DNA of 64,000 bases, from contig NC_054538.1 of assembly GCF_017654505.1 (NCBI RefSeq), positions 60,918,184-60,982,183 on the forward strand, read 5' to 3'. Made by a program: the position numbers and the translations under genes. The stretch's first letter is position 1. Each line of letters starts with the position of its first letter. Below, one piece after another: positions 1 through 12,670 of this stretch. Origin of the DNA: Polyodon spathula. Its lineage: Eukaryota > Chordata > Actinopteri > Acipenseriformes > Polyodontidae. The notes beneath the pieces were generated by a model, which saw only the letters and a list, made by a program, of their open reading frames with translations, did not search any database and was not told the DNA's origin.

Positions 1-888
1 TTCCGTGCGAAACTGGGCGTTTCCCGTGTGTTTTTTCATTTACACGAGTAAATGAGATTTACACTATCCCTCTCTTTGGCCGTTTGTTTCAGCCACAAAC
101 CTGATTTACAAAGGTAATTCTCTCAAACATGCACTCACATCGCCATTTCACATGTAAATTGCCCCGCATTGAAACCCCATGCTTGATGACTTTGAGTTGA
201 TCAATTGCAAAGGTATACAACGCTTAGTATTTTACATAAGACTGCTTGAAAATGTTTGGAACTTCTCTCAGTTCAAATAGGTAGGCTAACACATTTTGTC
301 AGTTCTGTAAGAAAAAAATATATATTTTCTATATTTCTTCATACAATAAACAATTGTAAGTGTAGTTTACTTATGTAATTGTAACATGGTGCCAGTATAT
401 CGTCCACCTTTGTTAGTGAATTGTACCTGTTGCAAAACAGGGCCCAGTGTGTCTCAGGCTTTCTGTTAGACAGATGCTCAAAGCTGAAACACAAATACTG
501 AACCATACAGTGAGGGAATGTTCTGCATTTATCATGAGTGTAAGACTACTGCCTCTGCCAACTGCAACAAGAAAAAGGGAAATCATATGTTAACATACTA
601 GTTTTAGGTAAGAGCTTGTCTTTATGACATTTTGCTTTTTATCTGCATTTCCAGAATTTACCTACATGTACCATTTTATTAAATTATACATATTACTTAC
701 AAACAAAACACAGATCATTGTGTACAATTAATAACTGCTAACATTGCGTTAAATACCAACAAATACAATATTGGTTATCTTTATCTTGTTACAAGTGCTA
801 TAGCTGTAAAATGAAGCTATAAGGATAGAAGCGCCATAACTAAACTTCAATACAAGGATCTGTTTTCAATTAATGTGTGTGAACAGGA
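1..888. other. Unassigned AT-rich non-coding sequence
   Basis: I see no coding frame, RNA gene or repeat boundary here. The sequence is AT-rich with short A and T runs. It is probably intron or intergenic DNA. Confidence 0.5.
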
Positions 889-1440
889 TGTGCAAAGGGT
901 GTAATAAATGTAATGTCCAGGCCAGGGTTATGCTCCCAAAAACTGTCTGTGTTTATTTAATTCAAATAACAAACAGAATAAAACTTCTCAAAAATAAAGC
1001 AGGTTGCCCCTATACCAGCAATGGTATAGGGGAAACACAGGACAGTGGGTTGCAGTCCCAAACAAAATAAACAAAGACAAATCAAAACACTCCAGTAACC
1101 ACAAGCCCTCCGTGCACGAAACTGTGCTCTTGGTGCGAGTGTCTGTGAAGTGCTGGTGGTGAGACGATGAATCAGGTACACGCTGGCTCCCCGGCTGCAG
1201 CTCCGGTCTCCGTTTTACTCCTCTGCAAAGATAAAAACAAACAACAAATGCTTGGCCGCAGCTGATCGCATTTGAGTTGTTTCGTGTAATGACAGCTACG
1301 TGCCCCCACCAAGACGGCCGACTTCCTGTTTCCACCCACCGTCGAGTTGACCACTCTATGGGGAAGCATACTACCAACCTTACACAGCACCCTTTTTGAT
1401 CTGGAGGGAGATTTACAGCATCGATTCTTTCTTTATGACA
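889..1440 (-). mobile_element. Diverged solo LTR, family A (copy A1)
   Basis: This block resembles the better preserved family-A LTRs at 45913-46666 and 52405-53145. The order of landmarks is the same: TGTGCAAAG at the left edge, a GGGTTGCAGTCCC stretch near 1045, a TTACACAGCACCCT stretch near 1380, then a TCTGGAGGGAGAT-like stretch and a TATGACA end. Orientation is minus by comparison with those copies. No clean target duplication is visible, so this is an old copy or a related subfamily. The internal 1090-1330 part is GC-richer than its surroundings. The short open frames on both strands are accidental. Confidence 0.5.
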
Positions 1441-3074
1441 AGGTGCCATATTCTATAAGGTACCAGTACACTGTATGCACTGTATGCACTCGCTGCTTTA
1501 GGCATGTAAACCAGTGGTACAGCCACAAAGATTTCTTCTGGCAAAAAATCTGCAAAATTAATGCCTTGGAGTGTTTATAAAGGTAACTAAATAAATAACT
1601 TTAACAAAGAAAAGCTTTTTCTGGTTGCTCTCTTTTCTAAGCTAAGTACAGACTACAGGATCTATTTAAAACTTGTGCAAAATACTATGGTGAAATCTAG
1701 TGAAAGCATTAATAGAGAAAGTCAGTCAAGCATATTAAGTAGGTTTGCCATACTTATATTGAGAAAAGGTGTAGTGCTTGGGCAAACTACATATTTAATT
1801 AGGATCTCAACTCTGCTGAACCATGAATATAAAATAATGTAGAGTACAGTTTAAATTACATTTCTTTGTTCAACACTTAGGGAAGCCATAGCTGAAATGT
1901 GTCATAAAGAATAAGTATTGCTAATTATCAGTTTCTTCTTCTAATTCATCTTAAAGGTTTTATTGGGTGTTAATCTCATTGATCATCTGCTCTTGTGTAA
2001 AGGAGTGTTTTCATTTGAGCTATAAACTATCATTCCAGGTTTATGCTTCATTTTTTTTTTTTTATCAAAATCAGTCAAGTGCGTTTAGTACAATCATTTT
2101 GGTTCCAGCGTGAGGATGATTAAGTAATATCCCGAGGTGGTGCTTTGCAACACTGTTTCACTGCCAATGTGTCAGTAATAATTTTAGAGAAAAGACATGC
2201 CGAAGGAGCTAAAGATCATTTTACTGTACTAATCAAAGCATTATACAGAATACCATACATACACATAACGTAACCTTATTTCCAATGTCCATCATTAACA
2301 CTTTGTTCGTCTGAAATCATTTATTCACAGTAAATGTACGGTATATGTCTGAATACTTTGCAGTTACATGCTATAACCAGAGGGGGCAACAGGTGAACTC
2401 AATGTCTCCAATATCATCCTCTTGTACTCCTGAGGTATCAAGGCTCTACTGGCAACAAGATGATGGCTTTTCAGAGGCAAAAACTTAAATCAGTAACAAT
2501 ATGCTATATTATGATTTGATTTGACTTGACAACAAATTCTATGCACTTGTACAGCAGTCATAGTACAGTTTTGGTCACACCACCAAGCAGACTTGACCAT
2601 ATCACAAGTTATGTGGTTGTGTGATAATTGTACCAGTTTGTATCAATGATTTATATCCACTTCTGATATTCATACAGCTTCTGGCAATTTGTGATGTGTC
2701 AATTATCAATACCAAGGTAATTCCTCTTAGAAACCCTGAAACTATATTTCCTTTGTGGTTCCTTATGGTTTAATTTAAACAAGAATGTAACATATTGGAT
2801 CAATTACTTATTATGAAAGTGTAACATGCACCCTATAGAATCCAACCAGGGATAACACTAAAGCTTGTAATATTATTGGATTTGTAGTCCGACTACGCAA
2901 GGGTGTAATTTACACCCAAAGTAAAAGAAAACAACAAAGATGAAAAGATTACCTCTGCTCAGGTTCTTTGTATTTGGCACTGGAAACAACACACATCTGG
3001 AACCACAAAGTACAGTAAACCAGTAGCAAAACTGGAGAATTGGAGAGACAACGGTACAACAATAATTCTAAACT
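1441..3074. other. Unassigned non-coding sequence
   Basis: No supported gene or repeat. It contains a T run near 2050 and is otherwise unremarkable AT-rich DNA. Confidence 0.45.
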
Positions 3075-3078
3075 AATC

Positions 3079-3484
3079 TTAAAATACTAGTAGTCTTAAG
3101 ATAATTAAAATGGCATTTAATGGCCAGGCACACCTTCTCCATGGTAGAATACCTGGTTTCCCGGGGAAACAATTTCCAACTGATGTAGAGAATGGGGTGC
3201 TTATCCTCGGGTTCTCCCAGCAATAGAAAGGCACCTCTGAAGCATCAGTCTGTACTGTAAAGGACTGGTAGAAGTCTGGACTGCAGAACCAGTTCTTGGC
3301 ACAAACACTCCTTCGCATACCTCTGACCAACAGAATTTTATTGGGAGCTGATTTCCTGGTGAGGTCTAGATCAGCCAACCAATCCCAGAAACAATCTCTC
3401 CTGCCTCTTTGTTGTAGGGGCAGGACAGGTATGGATGGCATCCACCTTGCCTACCCGTGGCTTGTTGGCGCCATCTCCTAGGAT
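3079..3484 (-). pseudogene. Ty3/gypsy pol fragment (end of RT plus start of RNase H)
   Basis: Reading the minus strand across frames gives the junction between reverse transcriptase and RNase H of a Ty3/gypsy retrotransposon. From upstream to downstream one sees KVDAIHTCPAPTTKRQ with a LFLGLVG stretch (the thumb/connection region), then DLTRKSAPNKI, then SPDFYQSFTVQTDASEV. TDAS carries the first catalytic aspartate of the RNase H fold. Next come GEPEDKHPILYIS and a TRYSTMEKVCLAIK-like stretch with the second conserved acidic residue. At least two frameshifts and in-frame stops break it. The match covers about 135 codons, against more than 1000 for a whole pol, so this is a small relic. No LTR is adjacent. 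Family identification rests on motif order and is fairly firm; the lineage is not resolved. Confidence 0.75.
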
Positions 3485-3916
3485 GTAACCCAAATATTTA
3501 TTTATTTCCCCGCGAACACTTGCTGGGGTTAAAGGGTACATAAGGACCTTTTTATTTTATTGTGTTACATGTTTCCATGTGTTGCTACAACTGTTTACAT
3601 AAGGTGTGTGTATTGTTTTGTTTTTTTTCTTTTTTTTTTTACATTTTGACCACTTTTTTAAACTTTTAAATTGCATTCCCTGCCTCAAGATGACTTCCCA
3701 TGTACTCACATGGACCTCTCAGAACTACATTTACCATCATCCTCCTGCTCACATATGTAACTGAAAGAGATTTAATCCTGTGGCATTCTCTTCATCACAT
3801 GCATGTACATATGTAATATATACAAGTTTTCCTACAGAACCATAGCTTCAGCAATTTGGATCCTTATAATCTATGAACTGAGCTGAAATATTGGTAGTAG
3901 GTCTGCATTAGAATGT

Positions 3917-3983
<67 letters not shown>

Positions 3984-4470
3984 GGGGTATATATTATGGA
4001 TCCCCAAGCAGAAATACGACAACCATATATATTGTTTTGTTCTTGTTGTTACTGAGCATACTGGTAGTCCATACAAGTTCGCCAGTTTAAGGTAGATGTT
4101 GTAATCCACCAGGACTTTCTGGGACTTCATTATGTAAGTCTTGCAGCAAGCTGACGTAAGCCCCATATTTGTCTTTTTGAACAAAAAGGAACCAACAGTT
4201 TTTTTTTTTTTTTTTTTTTACTTGTTCATGCTTTTGTACTTTCAAAAAGAATCCTGTTCAAGAAATTAGGTTTAAAAGATTTTACCTCAACTCAAAGTAG
4301 TCACGTAAGCCTGGTGTTGTCAGCAGCTTGCAGTAATACTGCAGCTATGCTAGTTTAAGACATATTTTGGCACAAATGTGATTTTTATTTCTCCTTAGTA
4401 GGTACCATAATAGATGTTACTTAAGACTAGTATACAATGAATTGCATCTTACTGCTTTTTTTTGCAGTTT
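3485..4470. other. Non-coding sequence with simple repeats
   Basis: Holds a T-rich stretch near 3630, the (AT)n array at 3920-3978 and a T run at 4200-4219. No gene is supported. Confidence 0.5.
3920..3978. repeat. (AT)n microsatellite
   Basis: About 59 bases of uninterrupted alternating A and T. Short open frames across such arrays elsewhere in the window are artefacts. Confidence 0.95.
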
Positions 4471-4479
4471 TTAAAGGGA

Positions 4480-6120
4480 AATAAACTAAAACAATACACA
4501 ATACAAAATGAAAAAAACAAACTAAAGCACATTGGCAAAAGAAAAGAAAGAAAGGGGTTAGAAAACGCACACAAGAAAGGGGTACAAGAAAGGGTTTAAA
4601 GAAGAGAGGGCTGCTGATTTGGGTCTTAACAGAGCAGAGCAGAGACGTTTCATTGAGTATTGATCACTATAGCAGGCAATGGCTGGAGAGTGATAGGATT
4701 CTGAGTGAAGCAGTCATATTTTTAGTCAAGAAATATAAACAAAGGGTCCCAGACAAGATGAAATTCAGAGTTTTTATCTCGAAATCTCACAGTGAGTCTT
4801 TCGAGGGATGCATGCTCGGTCATTAAATTAAACCAATAGGTTAATGAGGCATTAGTCTTGTTTTTCCAATTCTGTAACATAACTTTCTTTGCTGTTGTGA
4901 GAGAAAGAAGCAGAAACTTTGAGTGATGGGTGGGGAGCTCAAGGACAGCGAGGTCTTCAATTAGACAACCAGCTGGGGAGCCAGGAATGCTAAGGCCCAT
5001 AATGTCAGCTATAGCCTCCAGAATCTTACACCAAAATTGCTGAATGGGTGGCCACGACCAAAGTGCTGGTAGGTGATTGTCAGGAACCCCTTCTATACAA
5101 CAATGACATGTATCAGTATTGGAAAGTCTCATCAGAAATAATCTCGTTCTGGTATAATGGGTCCTATGCAGTACGTTGTATTGAATGAGTTGAGTTGAGC
5201 GTAAGAAGGTTTGTGCACAGATTTCATTCCAGAAGTCTACACTGCCACTGATACTGAGAATTCTGTTCACCTTATCTATTGGAATACAGATATCACTGTC
5301 TAATGACCCTAAAATGTTTTGAATCCTGGATACCATTTTTTTTTTTTTTTCTGTTATTTTTAATACACCAGTGATAAGGGGAGGGTAATAAGCTAACAGA
5401 GTGAGTATTGAGTTTTAATTGTAATTCATGCCTTATTTGAGAGTACTGGAGAAAGCAGACTTCTGAAAGAGAAAACCTTTCTCTCAGCTGGTTGAATGAA
5501 AGAAAGTTGTCATTTAAATAGAACTGTTTAAGATGGATAATGCCCCTCTCTTTCCACACATGAAATAAAAAAAAAGATTTGTCTACAACTACCAAATCTG
5601 GGTTACACCAGATCGGGGAAAGGAGAGATGGTGAATGTTTATATTGTAGTTTTTTCTGGGCTTTCCACCATGCTTCTAAGGTAACTGAAATAGAGGGGTT
5701 TGGAAAACATGGTTGTTTTTTTAAACTGTATCCTACATGGGCACAATCTTCTAGGAGGATTGGAGAACAATGTGTTGATTCAATTTCAATCCACGCTGGA
5801 CTACTGTCGGTGTTACATTGAGACCATTTCCAAAGATTTCGAGTAAAATTATTGCAAACAACCAGGTGCTGATAGATCTCCATACAATTTACATATTTGA
5901 AGGGTATTTAATTTAATTTGAAGTACATATTTTTCCAATAAAACTTATTAACTGTTTTGTTAAATGTAGTAAACCAGCTAGCACTGGGAAAAACTGGGGT
6001 CATGGAAAATAAATAATTCAGCCTAGGAAGGATGTTCATTCTAACCACTGCTACTCATCCTATTAGAGACAGAGAGAGACCATTCCACCTTGTAAGATTT
6101 TCAGCAATGTTTCTAGAATT
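4480..6120 (-). pseudogene. L1/Tx1-like LINE, 3' part of ORF2 plus 3' UTR
   Basis: The minus strand carries the C-terminal third of an L1-clade ORF2, the multifunctional endonuclease/reverse transcriptase protein. Starting near 6110 one reads NIAENLTRWNGLSLSLIG, an in-frame TGA, then VAVVRMNILPRLNYLF, SASWFTTFNKTVNKFYWK, SLLSPIWCNPDLVV and LRERFSLSEVCFLQYSQIRH. After a frameshift in the A run (minus strand) at 5337-5350 the frame continues to the cysteine-histidine region DTCHCCIEGVPDNHLPALW and ends at 4722. The catalytic reverse transcriptase core lies upstream and is absent, so this is a 5'-truncated copy, as is usual for LINEs. The C/T-rich tract downstream of the stop to about 4480 is likely 3' UTR. 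Clade assignment rests on motif recognition. Confidence 0.8.
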
Positions 6121-6299
6121 TGAGCATGATTTTTTTTTTTTTTTTAATTTGGTGTTATCTGTATTCCAAGATATCTAAAACCTTTTGTGGACCATCTAAA
6201 AAGTAGGTTTTGGGCGAGAGAGCTCCAGCTTAAATTATTGAGGGCTCAGAACCAGAGGGGCATAAGTGACATTTTTGTCAAAATGGCATATTATATATC

Positions 6300-6461
6300 A
6301 AGTTTATCTAAATTTTGCAGCTGTGTCTTTATTACTTTTTCACTTTATTCAATGCAGTTTGTGATTTAAGTTAGGTCCTTTGGCACTAGATAGATATCAC
6401 AAACTGCATTGAATAAAGTGAAAAAGTAATAAAGACACAATTGCAAAATTTAGATAAACTT
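6300..6461. repeat. Long fold-back with 66-bp arms
   Basis: Arms 6300-6365 and 6396-6461 are near-perfect inverted copies separated by 30 bases. The left arm begins AAGTTTATCTAAATTTTGCA and the right arm ends with its complement. Only a couple of positions differ (for example CAGCTGTG against CACAATTG). No transposase or target duplication is visible. Confidence 0.85.
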
Positions 6462-6506
6462 AGTGCTAGGAGGGCATAACTAGCACACTTATGCCCTCCT
6501 GGCACT
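6462..6506. repeat. Short inverted repeat beside the large fold-back
   Basis: AGTGCTAGGAGGGCATA at 6462-6478 pairs with TATGCCCTCCTGGCACT at 6490-6506 with one mismatch. It directly follows the larger fold-back, so both may be parts of one rearranged MITE-like element. A related GAGGGGCATAAGTGAC stretch lies on the other side near 6256. Confidence 0.7.
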
Positions 6507-6539
6507 GAGTGTTGCATTGTGGGACGGCTGAGTGACAGA

Positions 6540-8925
6540 AGATGAGTCAAAATGGCTGAAAAAAACTGTAAAGCTTTGTGTAAAACAATACCTTAACTTC
6601 TGAGGATATTTTACTCAGTTAAATTGAGGATTCAAGCAATTAATTCACTACAGAATAAAAACCAGACCATGTCAATTGTAAAATATCTTGTAAATTACAT
6701 TTTACAGTAGTATTTATTAAGTATAATTTATGAAATCTGACTGTATATGTGAACATTTATATTTTAAAGATACATATTGATTTATTAATTGTTATTAAAT
6801 TGAAGAAAAACAAGTCTGGGATATAACTAGTGAAGAAAACCACACTTTTATCTGTAATAGGTATTCATTTCAGTGTGTTATTTTGCAAATCTAATTTTCA
6901 AGAAACATTTCTGGTGCTATTCTTACTTTTTGAAGTTTCAAATTTAAAAAATATTTTAAACTCTTAAATTTTCTTCAAAAGTATATTGATAATGTGCATG
7001 TGCTGATAAATGGCAATTGAACACAAACAATCAAAATCTTATTTTTTCTCTCCTGTAAAATTCTGAAAATGCCATTTACGCCCCTTTGGTTCTAAGCCCT
7101 TGTTATTCAAAGCCAGAATTATGAAGGGGCAGAAAAGTTCACTGATGACCAATCACAAAGATAATAAAAGTGTAAAGGAGGAAAACATATCTTTCTGTGC
7201 TTTGCAAAGGGCTTTGTTATTTATTTATTTATTTATTTATCTATTGATTGCAAACAGTACTTTGTGTATTTGTAGAAGCTTCATAATTTTTTATAACCTT
7301 GCTATAAAACAACCTAACTATAAAGCACTTTTTTTATAAGTCAAATGGCCATATTTGAAAAATTGAATGGTGTCACATAAATTTTTTTTAAAAAACACAA
7401 TGAAGAGGTCTCTATACCCCTTGTACTGTATGCTTATTTTTTCCTATTTGTTCAAAGAAGCTTGTGAAGTTTACTTCCAGCAGATATCAGATAACAAAGG
7501 ATTGCTTGGTACGGCCATTGGGTATCGTAAAAAAAGGTTACTAAACATTTTGACTGGATAATTTTTATATCATTAACCTAGTTTAAGTGCAGGATTTTAG
7601 CTTTGGTTGTATTACCGCTTTAGAAAAGTATACACATACACATAATGGCAAATAAGAGATTGCATATTCCAGGGTGCAAATTGTTTAAAAAACTGGTGCT
7701 AAACTGTTTTGAAAGTTTAGCACCAGAGAGATGATTGATCAAACCCTGTCTAATCAAAACTCCCTTCCCCACTGTTTAAATTTACACCCCTGATATTGCT
7801 GCGAAAATTATCATAGAACAGAGCATGTATATTATTGCTATGGAAGCTCGTTCAGCAGATCATAAATAACAATTATCTTCTCATTATAGCGGCACTAATT
7901 CTATCACTTTTTTTTATCAATTTGACATATCTTTAAACAGAAAAACATTTATATACTTTCTGTAATATTAGGTGGTGGTTAATTGTATGATAAAGAAACA
8001 TTTTCCTTTGGGTTGCATCTTTTTTTTTTATTATTATAGTACAGTACATTAGTCTATAAAATGCAGTAAGAACCTGCTAAACAAACAGTATCACTAAACA
8101 ATATATACACAAATGGATTGCAAGCACGCAATGCATGCCGTACTGTAGGGGCTACCTCTGTTTCACTTCTTTGATACCTTAAAAAGACTTAACACTGATA
8201 TGGGTCTTGGTGATTAATTTGCATGTTGATAGCGGGCAGCCAGTGTAGAAGCTTTCAGATTAGGAACATTCCACTGCACACTAAAAGGCACAGAGAACAA
8301 AATGAGAATTTCATTCTTGCCCTTCTTTTCCAGTCAGTGCATTCCCAGCCCAGGTCTATTGACAAGGGGCTGGAACAAAACCAAAAAGCAATGTAAGATC
8401 AATCCCGCTGTTTACTTCGCTCCCCTGAGTGAACAAAGGACAGAAGAAAAGACCTAAACCAAGCAATAGCTCCGGAGTGGGGAAAAGAGGGAACATTTGC
8501 CTGATGGGCAGCTGAAGAGAGTAAGCTCGTTGAGAAAATAGACAACCCCAGCTGGGATAAAACCAATGATGATTTGTACTGTAACTTCAGGGGATAAAAG
8601 CACTTCTGTCAGATTTCAGAGGACGCAGCATGAAAAACAGTAGTAAAATGCTCTGCTTCCTGCCAGAGAAGGAGTGAGATTCCCATAGTTACTAAGGACT
8701 GTTAAATGTCTGACTGCGTAGGCCTTTTTTCTCCCAGAGCACCATTCTTAACCTGGCTCCTTCATGAACTCCATGGCATAGGCTCAGTAAAAACAATCCA
8801 GAAATACACAGTAGTCGTTATTAAGAAAGGAGATTTTGTTATGTCACTAATCAAGTTGTTGGTAACAAATGGAAAATATATATACCGTACATACATAATG
8901 TACATATACTTGCTGGCATTGCACG
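6540..8925. other. Mostly unassigned non-coding sequence
   Basis: AT-rich. The 7340-7640 part shares segments with 38335-38470 (opposite strand) and 39910-40000, for example GTCACATAA followed by AATGAAGAGGTCTCTA, and TATCATTAACCTA; this marks an uncharacterised dispersed repeat. A TTTA run lies near 7215. No gene is supported. Confidence 0.45.
8195..8460. other. Candidate conserved non-coding element
   Basis: This stretch lacks repeat features and is compositionally balanced. It contains GATTAATTTGCATGTTGAT, which joins a homeodomain-like TAAT core to an ATTTGCAT octamer (POU type). Conservation cannot be seen from one sequence; the call is an impression from texture and motif content. Confidence 0.25.

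Positions 8926-8992
<67 letters not shown>
8926..8992. repeat. (AT)n microsatellite abutting a Tc1-type MITE
   Basis: Alternating A/T with a few interruptions runs directly into the terminal repeat of the MITE at 8993. Confidence 0.9.
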
Positions 8993-8997
<5 letters not shown>

Positions 8998-9274
8998 CCT
9001 TGCAAAAGTATTCAGACCCCTGACCAATTCTCTCATATTACCAAATTACAAATGGTACATTGAAATTTCGTTCTGTTTGATATTTTATTTTTATACACTG
9101 AAACTCAGAATCAATTATTGTAAGGTGACATTGGTTTTATGTTGGGAAATATTTTTAAGAAAAATAAAAAACTGAAAATAAAATATCGAATGGAACGAAA
9201 TTTCAATGTACCATTTGTAATTCAGTAATATGAGAGAATTGGTCAGGGGTCTGAATACTTTTGCAAGGCACTGT
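8993..9274. mobile_element. Tc1-derived MITE with long terminal inverted repeats
   Basis: The left end reads TAGTGCCTTGCAAAAGTATT and the right end is its complement, ending AATACTTTTGCAAGGCACTG. Inverted similarity extends about 110 bases inward on each side, including GACCAATTCTCTCATATTAC and TACATTGAAATTTCGTTC. The loop encodes nothing. CAGTGCCTTGC-type ends and TA-rich flanks are the signature of Tc1 elements, so this is a short non-autonomous derivative. The left terminal C has become T, merging the end into the flanking (TA)n. Confidence 0.88.
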
Positions 9275-10078
9275 GTATATACCATGCAAACTTTTAATTT
9301 TTCTTTTGAGTGGACTTATACGAGCATGTGTATAACTGATAAATTGCATATTGTACGGTAAAGTCTAATGTAAAAAGGAACTGTTAAACACTCATTCATA
9401 AATTATACAGTGGTACCATTTCCATTATAATACAAACATAGCTTTTCAGTGAATGCAAGCATAAGCTTTTATATTGTTTGCAGTGTTTAATCAAAGTTCT
9501 AATGACTTTCATCTTTGTACTTAGTTGTTTGCTTAATTGTATTTAATTAATTATACCCTGGCAGATTTGATTATTTGAGCAAACAGTGTATTCAATTAAA
9601 GCAAACTTGTGCAGTTATTTGATTTATCTTTTAATTGATTAAAAACCTTTAATAAATATGAATGCTTATTAGTAATAAAAATAAAGATGAAACTAGTAAA
9701 AAAAAAGAAACATACAATAATGAACTAATCATTTTGTACAATTGGTTTTATTAAAATTATATTTTATAAAAGACAAAATGTTGACGCAGACATCAATTAC
9801 TTTCATTTATCTGATTGTTGTCTCCCTCTCCCCCTCCTTGCCTTATTCCCACCGCTCTTATATGCTGGCCTGCCCCCTCTCTCTTCTCAGACCCGGTTGG
9901 AGGAGACCTCTTGGCAGCCATTTCCCTCCACCCAATCAGCATACTCGCCACCTGTCCATCACAGGGGTCCTCCGGGATTCCCGCCACCTCTCGAGGCCGT
10001 TAAAGTACTATAACAGGACAAACTTAGATGGGACAAATAACTTTTCTCCTAACTTAAGGTTTTATTTCAAAGATTTAC

Positions 10079-10152
<74 letters not shown>

Positions 10153-11060
10153 ATAATTACAAAGACACTTGTAATAACAGTGAATAATCTATGGGTTGAC
10201 ATGGTGAAAATGGATTTACATTGTACTTCATGTCTTGTTTATGGCTTGACATGCCTTCCTCACAATATGTAACATTGATTTTATTCCTCAAATAGCTTGT
10301 TATAAAAATCATATATGGTGAAACGCATACCTATTTTAGAAAACACAAATAAATAAGTAGAGATTTAAAACGTGTATGAATGTAAAATGAAACAAGGAAA
10401 ATTAATAAAACCTTTTACTCGATTAAAAAATAGACCATTAAAAGTTACAAAATGAATAACTTACCAAGATTAATTAAGAGCCCTTTAAATAAATAACAGA
10501 CCTCTTTATTTCGAATGTTGTATCCTTAGCACAAAGGGGTGCAAATGACAGGTGACATTGGGGGAGTTTCCATGTGTGTTCTAATTTTTCTCAAGCCGTT
10601 GTGCTCGAGCCAAATGAAAAATGACCCTGTACATTTCGGCTTTCTATTTGCTCAGTTTATTTTACTCGAGAAGACAATCTTTTCACCTGACGTCATGCAA
10701 ATGAAGGGGAAAGGGGGAGATTGGTATGCAAATTAGCCATGTGTAGCATTCTCGTGCTGTTTTCACAGACACCTATAATTGTAAATTATATACCACACCA
10801 CACTATAAATTACTCACTTGTGATACGTACACTTGTGGGCAACACTCCCATTGCTAGCATCAAACAAGTACAGCCAAAAGCAACAGGAAGTTGGTATTAT
10901 TACTCAGACAACAACCAAAAAATACCTTTGACAGAATGCTAAGAGAAGTGGAGGCAGAGGATTCCAAAATACAAACAGATTTTTAAGTCTGTACCATAAT
11001 GTGAAAAGATGTGTAACATGGTTTTAGACCCGCACATAGTGCTTGTTTAATTGTATGTAT
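9275..11060. other. Non-coding sequence, one GC-richer block and a long (AT)n array
   Basis: The interval is AT-rich except 9815-10005, a C-rich block that I cannot assign. The (AT)n array is listed separately. No gene or bounded element is supported. Confidence 0.45.
10082..10146. repeat. (AT)n microsatellite
   Basis: About 65 bases of alternating A and T. Confidence 0.95.
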
Positions 11061-11508
11061 CACGGCACTAAAGCTGATGGTACACAAAGCCACTTTTTCA
11101 GGAACAGTAGCTTGAAACCTGGTCCCAGGAGACCGGGGAGACTAGTTTGATGCCACTTTGCTAAATCAAACTACTTTTGATTTTTCAAGCAGAGGTCTGA
11201 TACCTGACTATTTTAGGGAATCCTTCTGTATCATATTATACATTAATTCAAATCATGTGAGAAAAACTATCCACATATGGACTGTAGCAGGGGCTGTCCC
11301 CTAATATAAACCAATCACAAGTATTGGTAGTTTTACTTTTCTGTGTGACTCCCAAAAATGTGCTGATTGGCCTTTAAAATAAATTACTCAGTAAGCATCA
11401 CCCGACTGCAATTATTTTGTATCACTTCAGATGTACGCAATATTTTTTTGTTATTTTATTATTATGTTTGCTATTTTTTTATTATTGTTGCGTGCATCCG
11501 AAATGATA

Positions 11509-11512
11509 AAAA

Positions 11513-11550
<38 letters not shown>
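11509..11550. repeat. (AAT)n microsatellite
   Basis: About 14 copies of AAT/TAA, lying inside the Harbinger element. Confidence 0.92.
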
Positions 11551-11552
<2 letters not shown>

Positions 11553-11879
11553 CAGTACTGACAGTTCTTTCATTTACCACGTGCACACCGAGAAAAACAT
11601 CTATTAACTTTAAAAAAAACTAAAATATAACAAAATAAGAGTTAAGTAAATACTGGACTAAATGCTTTAAAAATATGACCCTTTCTCCAGTATTTTAAAA
11701 TAAACATTGTTCACTTCAAACCGTTTTCTACCACTGCTTGAAATGGGGTGGTACTCACCGGTACCAAGTACCGCCACTTCTCATTTTTAAATATTTGAGT
11801 CCCGCCACTTCTGAATTTAAAATATTTGAGTAGCACTTTATAAAATCAAGGTCAGCATCAAAAACAGCCATTAAAACCA

Positions 11880-12400
11880 CAGAAGGGCTGCCCTTGTAAT
11901 TACAAAAAAAAAATTCCCAGAGGTTGGTGGAGGTTCAGTAATTTTGAGCTTTCCATCCACTGCACCAATGCACTTTAAAAACTGCCACAACTCAGCAAAC
12001 GTTATGTTAATGGCCTTCAAGTCTTCTTCGTTATTAGGCACACTAAGATATCTGACATGAAGAGTGTGATATAGTGTCTGTCAAGTTTCTACAACAATTT
12101 GTGAAATTGTATTGCAACTGAATTGAAATATAAATTCCAGAGACTGGAAAGTCACCCCAGTTGCCAGAAACCTCAATGTAATGGCAAGTCGTTCACCAGG
12201 TGAGACAGCTTCATGCATTACAGTGTCTTGTCTTTTTATAAGGCCTCCCATCATCTTTAACAAAGCTCCAAATGTACTTTGATCCGTTCAAAGCCAATTT
12301 TTATATCCGCTATCATCTGCATTTGAAAGCTTCCTTAACAAATTCAAGTAAAAGGCTTTTTGTTTTCTGCGCAGCAGCCACCCTCTTGCCCATTTTTCTG
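11880..12400 (-). pseudogene. Harbinger-type (HARBI1-like) transposase remnant
   Basis: The best frame, 12263 to 12081, contains HEAVSPGERLAITLRFLATG followed by CNTISQIVVET, the conserved stretch before the nuclease core of PIF/Harbinger transposases. A shifted frame then gives VRYLSVPNNEEDLKAI and CIGAVDGKLKI, equivalent to the GALDGKH motif whose aspartate is the first catalytic residue. The two later acidic residues are missing, since the frame dissolves after 11900. Upstream (12264-12400) only weak, frameshifted similarity remains. The product would have bound the transposon ends and cut DNA; this copy cannot. It sits centrally between the inverted ends described for 11064-13268. Confidence 0.8.
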
Positions 12401-12670
12401 TTTATGTTTTTTCTTCTTACCCTGGAGCAGTGCACCAGCCATCAAAGCAATGGAAGAAATCACTATTGCTGTTTCAGGGTCCACCTTGACAGTTGACAGT
12501 TATAGCCTGCTAATTAAATAATCAAAATTATGTTCTATCTTTTAAAAGTGGGCTTTTGATTGGCTGATTTGGTGCAACTAGTCTCCTCAAGTCTCCCCTG
12601 GTGTGCCATGCAGTGACCTGAAACCTAGTTTCCTGAAACCAAGTTACAAGCCACAAAGTGGCTTTGTGTT

